From Phycisphaeraceae bacterium (GTDB taxonomy: Bacteria; Planctomycetota; Phycisphaerae; Phycisphaerales; UBA1924), in the NCBI GenBank assembly GCA_015200025.1, contig CP054186.1:2244001-2308000 (forward strand): DNA of 64,000 nt. The letters run 5' to 3'. Made by a program: the position numbers and the translations under genes. This document shows positions 25,027 through 36,382 of this stretch, in pieces (the first letter of the stretch is position 1; each line of letters begins with the position of its first letter). The notes beneath the pieces were generated by a model, which saw only the letters and a program-made list of their open reading frames with translations, was not told where the DNA came from and did no database searches.

Positions 25027-25638
25027 ATGGACGCTGGACAGTTCATCGCCGCGTTGCCCGACCTGGATGACATTGTCCGTGGGAACGACGACTTCGAGCA
25101 GGAAGTCCTGCTCAAAGTGTTCAGGAAGCGGCATGTCATCCGGGATATTGAGCGGTATGCCCGTCCCACGGCGAAGCGGGTGGTGACCGACGCGGAAATG
25201 AGACGACAGGCTGAGGATCATCGGCGGAGATCCTTTGTGGCCTCGGGCCGTTGTTTCCCTGAAACGGTGTCGCCACTCGATGCGCTCATCGACGCCGAGG
25301 ATCGGGAGCGACTACTCAAAGCACTCCCGCTGCTTTCGCGAAGGCAGCGAGAATCGGTCGAGTTCGAGATTGCCACGTCCCAACAGTCTTGGGGGGCGAA
25401 GGTGAAGCCCCTGGGCGGATCGCATCGTGTCAACTTGTTCAAGGCCGTCAAACGACTGAAGGGATACTTCGCGGAGGATGACGCGAGGCGAGTGAGGGGG
25501 GGCTCGCATTCCGAGCCTTTCCGAGTGCTTCCGTCGAGGGTCACGCGCGATGTCCCTTCCCCGATCGGCCGTCCTTCTGGATCCATCGAGCGCAATGGGG
25601 GACAGCACGGCGAGGGCAAGGTCAGGCAAAGGCCATGA
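25027..25638 (+). CDS. Sigma70/ECF-like sigma factor protein
   Basis: 203 residues; ATG 25027 has AGAAGGAG six bases upstream. A region-2-like part (DDFEQEVLLKVFRKRHVIRDIERYARP ... RRQAEDHRRR) is followed by a region-4-like part (LDALIDAEDRERLLKALPLLSRRQRESVEFE ... VNLFKAVKRLKGYF), the order of ECF sigma factors, with a divergent second helix-turn-helix. The last ~50 residues are basic and unordered. No anti-sigma gene is beside it. A TATACT lies at 25005-25010. It is the first gene upstream of cas3 and the gene that the mini-array guide would repress. Confidence 0.6.
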   Translation: MDAGQFIAALPDLDDIVRGNDDFEQEVLLKVFRKRHVIRDIERYARPTAKRVVTDAEMRRQAEDHRRRSFVASGRCFPETVSPLDALIDAEDRERLLKALPLLSRRQRESVEFEIATSQQSWGAKVKPLGGSHRVNLFKAVKRLKGYFAEDDARRVRGGSHSEPFRVLPSRVTRDVPSPIGRPSGSIERNGGQHGEGKVRQRP

Positions 25639-25950
25639 ATCGAAGATGGGCGGAATAAACGAAACGAGCGCCGATAGTCTTGCAGTTTTCCGTGAAGAGA
25701 TGTTGAGCGCGACTTAGGGCCCATCGACGAATGGCGGTTGATGAACAGAGAGACACTAGCAGTTATCCCGATCGTCTAGCTGAATTGTGGGTATTGATGG
25801 GAGCGTTCTCGTGAGCGATCCGCGAAGAGTGTGGTCGAGCATGTATCGCGGCAGCGTGGCTGACCGTGCCGGTGGATGCGAGCGGAGAATCATGTTAGGA
25901 TACGACAGGCGAGGATAACGAAAATGCGATCTTCAGGGGGCGCTGAATAC
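25639..25950 (+). other. Intergenic region upstream of the cas operon
   Basis: About 310 bases with no supportable gene and lower GC than the cas genes. TAGGAT at about 25895 could be a -10 element for cas3, but no convincing -35 is seen. No copy of the CRISPR repeat and no good match to the mini-array guide were found here. Confidence 0.5.
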
Positions 25951-28656
25951 ATGCCATCGTTCGAGCAGTATTTTGCATGTGCGACGGGGCACTCGCCGTT
26001 CCCCTTCCAGCGGGATTTCGCGGGCGAGGGCCGCGAGGACTGGCGTGGTGCGCAGGGCCCGCCCGCGCTGGTCGACGTGCCCACCGGGCTGGGCAAGACG
26101 GCGATGGCGGTGCTGGGGTGGCTGTGGCGTCGGCGATTCGCCGACGAGACGGTGCGTCGGCTGACGCCCCGGCGGCTGGTCTATTGCCTGCCGATGCGTG
26201 TGCTTGTCGAGCAGACGCGGGACAGCGCGGCGGGGTGGTTCAGGAATCTCCGAGATGCGGGGTTGCTGGCGGAGGAGGTGCCGGTCCATGTGTTCATGGG
26301 CGGCGAGGACGGGCCGGGGTGGGACCTCTTCCCTGAGCGTGACGCGGTCATCCTCGGGACGCAGGACATGCTGCTGTCGCGGGCGCTCAACCGCGGGTAC
26401 GCGGCGGGCCGGGCGCGGTGGCCGATGCACTTCGGCCTGCTCAACACCGATTGCCTGTGGGTGTTCGACGAGGTGCAGCTGATGGGCAGCGGCCTGGCGA
26501 CCACGGCTCAGCTCGAGGCGTTCCGCCACATGATGGCCGGCGACGGCGAGCCCAAGGGGAACGGGTGCACGAGCGTATGGATGTCGGCGACGCTTCGGCC
26601 GGACTGGCTCGGGACGGTGGATTTCAAGGGTCGGATCGACGAGTCGGGGCGTATCGACGCGAAGGCGACGCTCTCGCTGTCGGAGGAGGATCACAAGGAC
26701 GCTCAGGTCGCGGCCCGCTGGAACGCGAAGAAGCCGCTGGCGAAGGCCGGGGCTGTGGTGCCGGAGAAGGCGGAGGCGAAGGCCTTCGGACCGCTGGCGA
26801 ACGAGGTGCTTCACACCCATAAGCCCGGGACGCGGACGATCGTGGTCGTCAACACCGTGAAGCGGGCGTGCACGCTTGTCGAGGCGTTGAGGAAGGCCGA
26901 TCCCTCAACCGCGGCCAAGGCCACGGGCGGGAGAACGCGAGGCGCCGCGTCGACCGTCCCAGCGGCGACGTCCGCGCCGCCGACGTATGTGCTGATCCAC
27001 TCGCGTTTCCGGCCGCCGGATCGCGAGAGACGCGTCAACGAGGCGCTGGCGGATGTCGACCCGAGCGGCCCGGGCACGATCATCGTCAGCACACAGGTGA
27101 TCGAGGCGGGGGTGCACATGAGCGCGGCGACACTCTTCACCGAGCTGGCGCCCTGGTCGTCGATGGTGCAGCGCTTCGGGCGGTGCAACCGGCTGGGCGA
27201 GTTGAACAGCTACGCCTCGGTGCGGTGGATCGACGTGCCGGAGAGCGACGCCGGCGCTGAGAAAGTGCGGCACCCGTACGAGTTGGCGGACCTTCGGGCC
27301 GCGGCGGAGGAGCTCGCCACGCTCGGAGATGTCGGTCCCGGCTCGCTGCATCAACATCGGTTGAGCCTGGATCACACGCGGATGAGTGCGCTCTTCCCTC
27401 ACCGGTCGGTCCACGTCATCCGTCGCCGGGACCTGCTCGGTCTTTTCGATACCACGCCGGACCTGACGGGGAACGAGATCGACATCGATCGGTACGTTCG
27501 AGAGGTCGAGGAGACGGACGTTCGGGTCTTCTGGCGCGACTACGGGGACCCGGACCCCAAGAAGCAGGGCGCGACGCCGAATGACATCAACGGCGAGGGC
27601 CGGTCGGGCGGCGAGGCCCGCGTCGAGCCCTCGCCGCGTCGTCATGAGTTATGCCCGGTGCCGATCGGCGAGTTCAAGGAGTTCGTGAAGGGGCACGGCC
27701 GGACGGTCTGGCGGTGGGGCTTCACGGAGTGTCGATGGGAGTTGGCGGATCCAGCGTCGATCGTTCCCGGGGGGGTGTATCTGGTGCACGTGGGGGCGGG
27801 CGGATACTCAGCGGAGCGAGGTTGGAGCGGCGACTCGGACGACACGCCGAGCCTGGATGGCACGCCGAGCCACACCGAGTCCAAGCCTCCCGAGGGCTAC
27901 GACGACGACCGAGCGACGTGGTTGGGGGTGTGGCAGACACTGAGTGGGCACTCCGACGCCGTCGTCGGCCAGGTCGATGAACTGGTTCGGGCGTTGGGGA
28001 TCTCGGGGGGCCTGGGCGTGGTGCTCCGAGAGGCCGCGCGGTGGCACGACCTGGGCAAGGCGCACGGGGAGTTCCAGAAGGCGCTGAACAAAGGGCTGGC
28101 CGACGCCGGAGAAGTCTGGGCGAAGTCGCCGGGCTCATCGAAGAGGTACGAACGCCGGCACTTCCGCCACGAGCTCGCTTCGGCCTTGGCGGTGCTCCAG
28201 CGGCCGCACGAGAGCCTTCGGGCGCTGCGTGACGAAGACCTGGACCTGGTCGCGTACCTGATCGCCGCGCACCACGGGAAGGTGAGGCTGTCCATCCGTT
28301 CCATGCCCAACGAGCAACGCCCGGACCCGCGCCGGGACGATCACGGGCGGGAGCGTCGCTTCGCCCGCGGGGTGTGGGACGGGGACACGCTGGCGAGCGT
28401 CGATCTGGGCGGGGGTGTGACGTCACCGGAGATGACGCTCTCGCTGGAACCGATGGAGCTGGGCTTGTGCGAGCTCCCGCCGTTCGAGGGCCAGCCGTCG
28501 TGGGCCGAGCGGGTCCTGAGGCTGCGGGATCGTTTCGGGCCGTTCCGGCTGGCGTACCTGGAGGCCTTGCTTCGAGCGGCAGACGCGAGGGCGAGCGCGG
28601 CCGCTTCGAACGCCGGGCAGGCGGCGCCCGAGTCGGCGGGGGTGAGCCATGGATGA
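25951..28656 (+). CDS. cas3: Type I-G Cas3 helicase-nuclease (helicase then HD)
   Basis: 901 residues from ATG 25951 (an upstream ATG at 25924 adds nine). The helicase half shows Walker A VPTGLGKTAMAV, a DEAD-box-type DEVQ in CLWVFDEVQLMGSG, SATLRP and the C-terminal helicase motifs IIVSTQVIEAGVHMSA and QRFGRCNRLGE. The HD nuclease lies at the C-terminus: AARWHDLGKAHGEFQKAL, HELASALAVL and AYLIAAHHGKVR. This helicase-HD order is the hallmark of type I-G (formerly I-U). Cas3 is recruited by Cascade to shred target DNA. Overlaps csx17 by eight bases. Confidence 0.95.
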   Translation: MPSFEQYFACATGHSPFPFQRDFAGEGREDWRGAQGPPALVDVPTGLGKTAMAVLGWLWRRRFADETVRRLTPRRLVYCLPMRVLVEQTRDSAAGWFRNLRDAGLLAEEVPVHVFMGGEDGPGWDLFPERDAVILGTQDMLLSRALNRGYAAGRARWPMHFGLLNTDCLWVFDEVQLMGSGLATTAQLEAFRHMMAGDGEPKGNGCTSVWMSATLRPDWLGTVDFKGRIDESGRIDAKATLSLSEEDHKDAQVAARWNAKKPLAKAGAVVPEKAEAKAFGPLANEVLHTHKPGTRTIVVVNTVKRACTLVEALRKADPSTAAKATGGRTRGAASTVPAATSAPPTYVLIHSRFRPPDRERRVNEALADVDPSGPGTIIVSTQVIEAGVHMSAATLFTELAPWSSMVQRFGRCNRLGELNSYASVRWIDVPESDAGAEKVRHPYELADLRAAAEELATLGDVGPGSLHQHRLSLDHTRMSALFPHRSVHVIRRRDLLGLFDTTPDLTGNEIDIDRYVREVEETDVRVFWRDYGDPDPKKQGATPNDINGEGRSGGEARVEPSPRRHELCPVPIGEFKEFVKGHGRTVWRWGFTECRWELADPASIVPGGVYLVHVGAGGYSAERGWSGDSDDTPSLDGTPSHTESKPPEGYDDDRATWLGVWQTLSGHSDAVVGQVDELVRALGISGGLGVVLREAARWHDLGKAHGEFQKALNKGLADAGEVWAKSPGSSKRYERRHFRHELASALAVLQRPHESLRALRDEDLDLVAYLIAAHHGKVRLSIRSMPNEQRPDPRRDDHGRERRFARGVWDGDTLASVDLGGGVTSPEMTLSLEPMELGLCELPPFEGQPSWAERVLRLRDRFGPFRLAYLEALLRAADARASAAASNAGQAAPESAGVSHG

Positions 28657-31087
28657 GCGTGCGGGCACCGAGACGCCGGGCGTGTCCGGCACGCGGAGCG
28701 TGGTCCATAAGGTGGTCCTCGGCGGCTGCACCCCCGAGCCGCTGATGAGCTACCTCAAAGCCCTGGGCATCCTGAGGCTGGTCTGCGAGGACCACGGGCA
28801 CGGCGACCCCGGGGCCCGGGGCTTCTGGCGCGACGACGTGTTCGAGCTGTGGAGCCGGCTGGACGGCACGGGGCTCGAGGACTTCTTCCTGTACCACTAC
28901 CGGCCGACGCCGATCGTGGCGCCGTGGGCGGGCGGATCCGGTTTCTTCAAGAAGGACAACCGGCAAGCCATCAATGCCATGCTCGGGAGTTCGGAGGGCC
29001 GGGTTGCTCGATATCGGGAGACGATCCGCGGTGTGCAAGCGATCATCGATGAGGAACACATCGGTGACAAGCCCCAAGGCGATGACAAGGCACGCTTGAT
29101 CCAGCGATACCGACGAGAGTTGCCCGATGCGGTCGTCGCTTGGATGGATGCCGCGATGGTGCTGAAGCAAGCCGGTCAGTCGTTCGCGCCGATCCTGGGC
29201 ACCGGCGGCAACGATGGCCGGCTTGATTTCACGCAGAATTTCATGCAGCGGGTCGTGCTCTTGGGTCTTCACCAGAGCCAACCTGCCGACCGGTCGGTCG
29301 GCTGGATCCGACAGGCGTTGTTCGGCACGGCGACTCGGATGAACAGCGCGAGCGTCGGGCAGTTCGCGCCGGGGCGGGCCGGAGGTCCCAACTCCACCCA
29401 GGGTATGGAGGGCGACTCCGCGGACAATCCATGGGAATTCGTCATGATGCTGGAGGGCTCGCTCGTGCTCGCCGGCGCGGCCGTACGCCGCCTGGGCGCG
29501 GCCGGGGATGGTCGGACCTCGTTCCCGTTCACGGTCCAGGCCGCTGGCATCGGGTACGCGTCCACCGGCCGGGATGAGGTCGAGGAGGCGAGGGGCGAGC
29601 TGTGGATGCCCTTGTGGGCTCGCGCCGCCTCGATATCGGAGGTCACCGCGCTGTTCGGCGAAGGACGCGCTGAAGTCCATGGTCGACCGGCTCGCGACGC
29701 CGTGAACTTCGCCCGCGCGGCCGCGACGCTCGGCGTCGATCGTGGCATCGCGTCATTCTCCCGCGTGAGTCTTCTCAAGCGTAGTGGGAAGTCCTTTCTC
29801 GCCACGCCCGCGGGCCGGTTTGTCGTCACCGAGCGCCCCGATGCGGAACTTCTCCGAGAGGTCGACCCGTGGCTGGATTCGTTCCGCCGAGCCTGCGCCG
29901 GAGACAACGTGCCCGCGCGCTTCACCGTGGCGCTCCGGGCTATCGACGCCGCCGTCTTCGACTTCTGCCGCTACGGGGGGCCGGCGCATTTCGCGGAGAT
30001 CCTGATGACGCTGGGGCGTGCCGAGCGTGAGATGGCCCGGACACCCGGCAAGATCGGATCGAGCAAGACCAAGGTCAGCCCCCTCGCCGGGCTGAGCTTT
30101 CGGTGGGTCCGAGCCGCGGCGGGCGGGGTTAGCCTCGGGTCAGACGCGTCGTTCGACACCCGCCGGCTCGACACCGGGTTCCAGATCGCGCTGGCCCTGG
30201 CGGGCGTCCGCGCGGCCGAAGGCAGCGTGGGCAAGATCGGCCCGCTCCGAGCCAACCTCGAACCCGTCGAGGCGTGGTACGGCCGCGGCATCGGCCGTAC
30301 GCGGGCGAAGTGGGCGGAGAACGACCGCGCCGTCGTCTGGAACGCCGCCGACCTCTCGTCGAACCTCGCGGCGGTGCTCGCGCGGCGGGTGATGGACGGG
30401 GAGCGGGGAGGATGCGACACTCTGCCCATCGCCCCATCGAGGGATGCGTTGACCGCGTCGCCCGAGGCCATCGTTTCGTTCCTCCGTGGCGACGTCGACG
30501 AACGCCGGATCGAGGACCTGCTGTGGGGGCTGATGCTGGTGGATCCGCCGAGCCGGGATCAGCCGTTCGCTTGTCGGGGCGGTTCTTCGGGGAGTGGCGA
30601 CCGGGCCGCGGGGCTGCCTTCGGTCTATGACCTGCTTAAGTTATTGTTCTTGCCGCGGGACCTCGTGAAGCCCAGAAGGCCCAGCGAGACGCGCTGGAGC
30701 CTGGCCCGGCCCGGCGAGCGAGGCACGCATCGCATCCGCCCCGAGCCGGCGATCCTGGCCCTGCTCCGCGCCGGGCGGGTCGGCGAGGCGGCGGGGATCG
30801 CGATGCGTCGGCTCCGGGCGTCGGGCCTGACACCCGTGCCCCACCGTCGTTCCGGCGGGCCGTCGCGCGACGGGGTGTGGTCGGAAGTCCGCGTGACGCC
30901 CCGAGATGGGCAGCGCCTCGCCGCCGCGTTGCTCATCCCCATCGACCCGGACGCGATCGACGCGATCGTCCGGCGGGCCACGCGGATCGAGGAGAACGAG
31001 AAGCACAACGCAGCGCCGGACGGTTCCGGCATGCCCACCGGATCACCCGCGGCGTACGCCGCCGCACACGCCGAAAAGGAGACCTGA
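28649..31087 (+). CDS. csx17: Type I-G Cascade large subunit Csx17 (Cas8)
   Basis: 812 residues. The N-terminal VVLGGCTPEPLMSYLKALGILRLV is the characteristic opening of Csx17/Cas8 of type I-G; later WAGGSGFFKKDN and NPWEFVMMLEGSLVLAGAAVRRLG also fit. In the complex it recognises the PAM and recruits Cas3. A somewhat AT-richer stretch lies around 28980-29350 without any frame break. Overlaps cas3, and is followed three bases on by csb1, which has AAGGAG in this gene's last codons. Confidence 0.92.
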   Translation: MDERAGTETPGVSGTRSVVHKVVLGGCTPEPLMSYLKALGILRLVCEDHGHGDPGARGFWRDDVFELWSRLDGTGLEDFFLYHYRPTPIVAPWAGGSGFFKKDNRQAINAMLGSSEGRVARYRETIRGVQAIIDEEHIGDKPQGDDKARLIQRYRRELPDAVVAWMDAAMVLKQAGQSFAPILGTGGNDGRLDFTQNFMQRVVLLGLHQSQPADRSVGWIRQALFGTATRMNSASVGQFAPGRAGGPNSTQGMEGDSADNPWEFVMMLEGSLVLAGAAVRRLGAAGDGRTSFPFTVQAAGIGYASTGRDEVEEARGELWMPLWARAASISEVTALFGEGRAEVHGRPARDAVNFARAAATLGVDRGIASFSRVSLLKRSGKSFLATPAGRFVVTERPDAELLREVDPWLDSFRRACAGDNVPARFTVALRAIDAAVFDFCRYGGPAHFAEILMTLGRAEREMARTPGKIGSSKTKVSPLAGLSFRWVRAAAGGVSLGSDASFDTRRLDTGFQIALALAGVRAAEGSVGKIGPLRANLEPVEAWYGRGIGRTRAKWAENDRAVVWNAADLSSNLAAVLARRVMDGERGGCDTLPIAPSRDALTASPEAIVSFLRGDVDERRIEDLLWGLMLVDPPSRDQPFACRGGSSGSGDRAAGLPSVYDLLKLLFLPRDLVKPRRPSETRWSLARPGERGTHRIRPEPAILALLRAGRVGEAAGIAMRRLRASGLTPVPHRRSGGPSRDGVWSEVRVTPRDGQRLAAALLIPIDPDAIDAIVRRATRIEENEKHNAAPDGSGMPTGSPAAYAAAHAEKET

Positions 31088-33861
<2,774 letters not shown>

Positions 33862-33895
33862 TAGCACCCCCCGGCGTCTTCGGCTCATATGCATC

Positions 33896-33933
33896 TTTGA
33901 CAACCTCATACGCGTGGGTCCGGGGGGGGGGGG
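33896..33933 (+). promoter_or_regulatory. TTGACA box and 12-base G run between csb2 and cas4-cas1
   Basis: The 160-base gap after csb2 has a perfect TTGACA (about 33896-33901) and a run of twelve G (33922-33933). No good -10 stands 17 bases from the TTGACA; TTATGAT about 50 bases on is AT-rich. It suggests that the adaptation genes can be transcribed apart from the effector genes. The G run may be length-variable. Confidence 0.4.
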
Positions 33934-34021
33934 ATTCGGAAAGAAAAGTTATGATGTCGTATCGCCGTGGTCACGTGTCGAATTCCTCATTCGGACCGTC
34001 GATCCACCCGATACCTCTCGC

Positions 34022-35863
34022 GTGGCTTCAGAACCACGCGATCCCACGCTCTGGCCAGCCCGGCACGTCGCCGAACACGCGTATTGCCCCCGATTGTTCT
34101 ATTACATGCAGATCGAGGGCGTCTTCGTGCCTTCCTCCGACACCGAGCAGGGCCGGGGGACGCACGCCCGCGTTGATCGTCCCAGCGCCGATCCGGCTCG
34201 CCCCGGTGTCAGCGCACACGGTGGCCCGCCCGTGGCCCCTCCGCCGGCCGACCGTAACTCCTTGCCAACGCCCGGCACACTCGCGCCCGATCCCGACCGC
34301 CCACGTACCGTCCGTTCCCTCGCCCTGGCCTCGCACACGCTCGCCCTCACCGCCACGCTCGACCTCGCCGAGATCACAGGCCAGCCCTTCGCGGGCGGCG
34401 TCGCCGTGCCCGTCGAATACCGCAAGGGCCGCCCCTGCCTCCTCGACCTCGTGTCCGATACCGACGCCGAGCTCGAACCCGGACAGCCGACGCTCGCCCG
34501 CGCGGCGCCATGGCCCACCGATCGCGTTCAGGTCGGGTTGCAGGCCATCCTGCTCGAGGAAGCAGGCTACACGGTCCCCCACGCCGTGCTCTACTACGCC
34601 CAGACCCGCACCCGCCTGACGATCCCCGTCGATGACGCCCTGCGAGCCGACGCCCTCGCCGAGCTCGACGCCGCGATACGCACCGCCGCCGGGCCACGCC
34701 CGCTCCCGCTCGTCGACGACCCCAAGTGCCCGCGTTGCTCGCTCCAGCCCATCTGCCTCCCCGACGAGATCAACCACCAACGCCGCGCCGCCCTCACCAT
34801 CGAGGGACGCTCCGCCGACGACACGATCTCCCCCCGACGCATCTGGCCGCCGCGCGACGACGGCATCCACGCCGCCGTGCAGGCCGAGGGCGTCCGGATC
34901 GGCGTCCGCGGGGCCGCCCTCCGCCTCACCGACCGAGACGGCGCCCCGGTCCGCGACATCCCCATCGCCTCGCTCGAATCGCTCGCCGTCGTCGGCTCGG
35001 TCCAGCTCTCCACGCAGGCCCTTCACGTCCTCGCCGACCACGCCGTCCCCGTCGTCTTCATGACCGCCGCCGGCCGCTGCGTCGCCTGGATCGACCCGCC
35101 GACTCCCACCAGCGCCCTGACCCGCGCCGCCCAAGCCGTCCGGTGCGCCCATCCGCCCGCACGGCTCGAACTCGCCCGCACGATCATCGCCGCCAAGATC
35201 ACCAACCAGCGCACGCTGCTGATGCGCAACGCGCCGGACACACGCCCGGCCGACCTGTCTGAGCTGACCCGCTGCGTCAAGGCCGCCGAGCACGCCGCCT
35301 CGATCGACGAGCTGCTCGGGCACGAAGGTCAGGCCGCCGCCGTCTACTTCGGGTCCTTCCACCTCATGCTCCGCGACGAGGCCGCCCGCGCCGCCTTCTC
35401 CGCCAACGGCCGCAAACGCCGGCCGCCCCCCGACCCCGTCAACGCCGCCCTCTCTTTCGCCTACGCCCTCCTCACCCACGAGTGCGTCAGCGCCCTCCGC
35501 ACCGCCAGCCTCGAACCCACCCTCGGCTTCCTCCACGCCACGCGTCCGGGCAAGCCCGCCCTCGCCCTCGACCTCATGGAGCCCTTCCGACCCCTCATCG
35601 CCGATTCAGTCGTCCTCGCCCTCTTCAACCGCGCCGAGGTCGGCCCGGGTCACTTCCTCCACACCGCCGCCGGGTGCGCCCTGACCGACCACGGCCGCCG
35701 AGCCCTCTTCAACGCCTGGGGCCGACGCATGGCCACCGAGATCACCCACCCCGTCTTCGACTACCGCCTCGCCTACCGACGCATGCTCATGCTCCACGCC
35801 CGACTCATCGCCGCCTGGTGCTGCGGCGAAGCCCCCACCCTCGCCTTCCTCACCACCCGGTAA
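34022..35863 (+). CDS. cas4-cas1: Cas4-Cas1 fusion, spacer acquisition
   Basis: 613 residues from GTG 34022, chosen because the Cas4 fold begins a few residues on ([26 protein letters not shown]); no good ribosome-binding site is seen. Cas4 part (~1-250): the first iron-sulphur Cys in AYCPRLF, later VEYRKG and the cluster [10 protein letters not shown]. Cas1 part (~270-613): catalytic Glu in [14 protein letters not shown], His in [27 protein letters not shown] with the following Asp/Glu. Such fusions are typical of I-G; they select PAM-flanked prespacers and integrate them. Residues ~60-95 of Cas4 carry a Pro/Ala-rich insert. Confidence 0.94.
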   Translation: MASEPRDPTLWPARHVAEHAYCPRLFYYMQIEGVFVPSSDTEQGRGTHARVDRPSADPARPGVSAHGGPPVAPPPADRNSLPTPGTLAPDPDRPRTVRSLALASHTLALTATLDLAEITGQPFAGGVAVPVEYRKGRPCLLDLVSDTDAELEPGQPTLARAAPWPTDRVQVGLQAILLEEAGYTVPHAVLYYAQTRTRLTIPVDDALRADALAELDAAIRTAAGPRPLPLVDDPKCPRCSLQPICLPDEINHQRRAALTIEGRSADDTISPRRIWPPRDDGIHAAVQAEGVRIGVRGAALRLTDRDGAPVRDIPIASLESLAVVGSVQLSTQALHVLADHAVPVVFMTAAGRCVAWIDPPTPTSALTRAAQAVRCAHPPARLELARTIIAAKITNQRTLLMRNAPDTRPADLSELTRCVKAAEHAASIDELLGHEGQAAAVYFGSFHLMLRDEAARAAFSANGRKRRPPPDPVNAALSFAYALLTHECVSALRTASLEPTLGFLHATRPGKPALALDLMEPFRPLIADSVVLALFNRAEVGPGHFLHTAAGCALTDHGRRALFNAWGRRMATEITHPVFDYRLAYRRMLMLHARLIAAWCCGEAPTLAFLTTR

Positions 35864-35867
35864 CCCC

Positions 35868-36158
35868 ATGCGACGAAGCTACCTCGTCACCTACGACATC
35901 CGCGACCCCAAACGCCTCCGCCGCGTCCACCGACTCATGAAGGCCTACGGCGAGCCCTGGCAGCTCTCCGTCTTCTACTGCGTCCTTAAGGACCTCGACC
36001 GGGCACGGCTCGAAAACGACCTCCGCGAACTCATCCACCGCCGCGACGACCAGGTCCTCATCCTCGACCTCGGGCCCGACGACGCCACCGTCCGGGAACG
36101 CGCCACAACCCTCGGGCCCGCGTTGCCCGAGCCCGAGAGCGGTTATATCGTGATCTGA
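35868..36158 (+). CDS. cas2: Cas2
   Basis: 96 residues: [27 protein letters not shown] with the conserved Asp in TYDI, then [11 protein letters not shown], the usual Cas2 ferredoxin fold. Partner of Cas1 in integration. Four bases after cas4-cas1, and the last gene before the array's leader. Confidence 0.96.
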   Translation: MRRSYLVTYDIRDPKRLRRVHRLMKAYGEPWQLSVFYCVLKDLDRARLENDLRELIHRRDDQVLILDLGPDDATVRERATTLGPALPEPESGYIVI

Positions 36159-36382
36159 CCTCCAGCCCCCCCCCCCCCCCCTTCACGCTCGGCTCGCCCC
36201 CCGCGAGCGTGAAGGTCATGGAAGGGGGTGCCGACCGTGCTCGCGTCGCGGAATCACCGCGGAAAAGGCCGCTCTTTGACAGCCCGATGCCCCGAGTCTC
36301 GCACACCGAGAACCCCCCCATGCCGTCACGCTCGCAATCCACGCCCAAAGCCCCTCAAATCAAGCCCACACAGACACCCCCC
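36159..36382 (+). other. Probable CRISPR leader
   Basis: 224 bases between cas2 and the first repeat. It holds a 15-base C run (36167-36181), directly followed by a perfect 10-bp hairpin TTCACGCTCG/CGAGCGTGAA (36182-36213, 12-base loop) that may end the cas transcript. The part nearest the array is A- and C-rich. It is assigned as leader because it abuts cas2 and because the repeat's ATTGAAGC 3' end makes the array transcribe rightwards. Confidence 0.65.

Noticed and set aside
26449-26462. ATTGCCTG in cas3 as a mini-array target
   Set aside because: Only eight seed bases match, inside a coding region, and the match breaks straight afterwards; the site at 24947 is far better.
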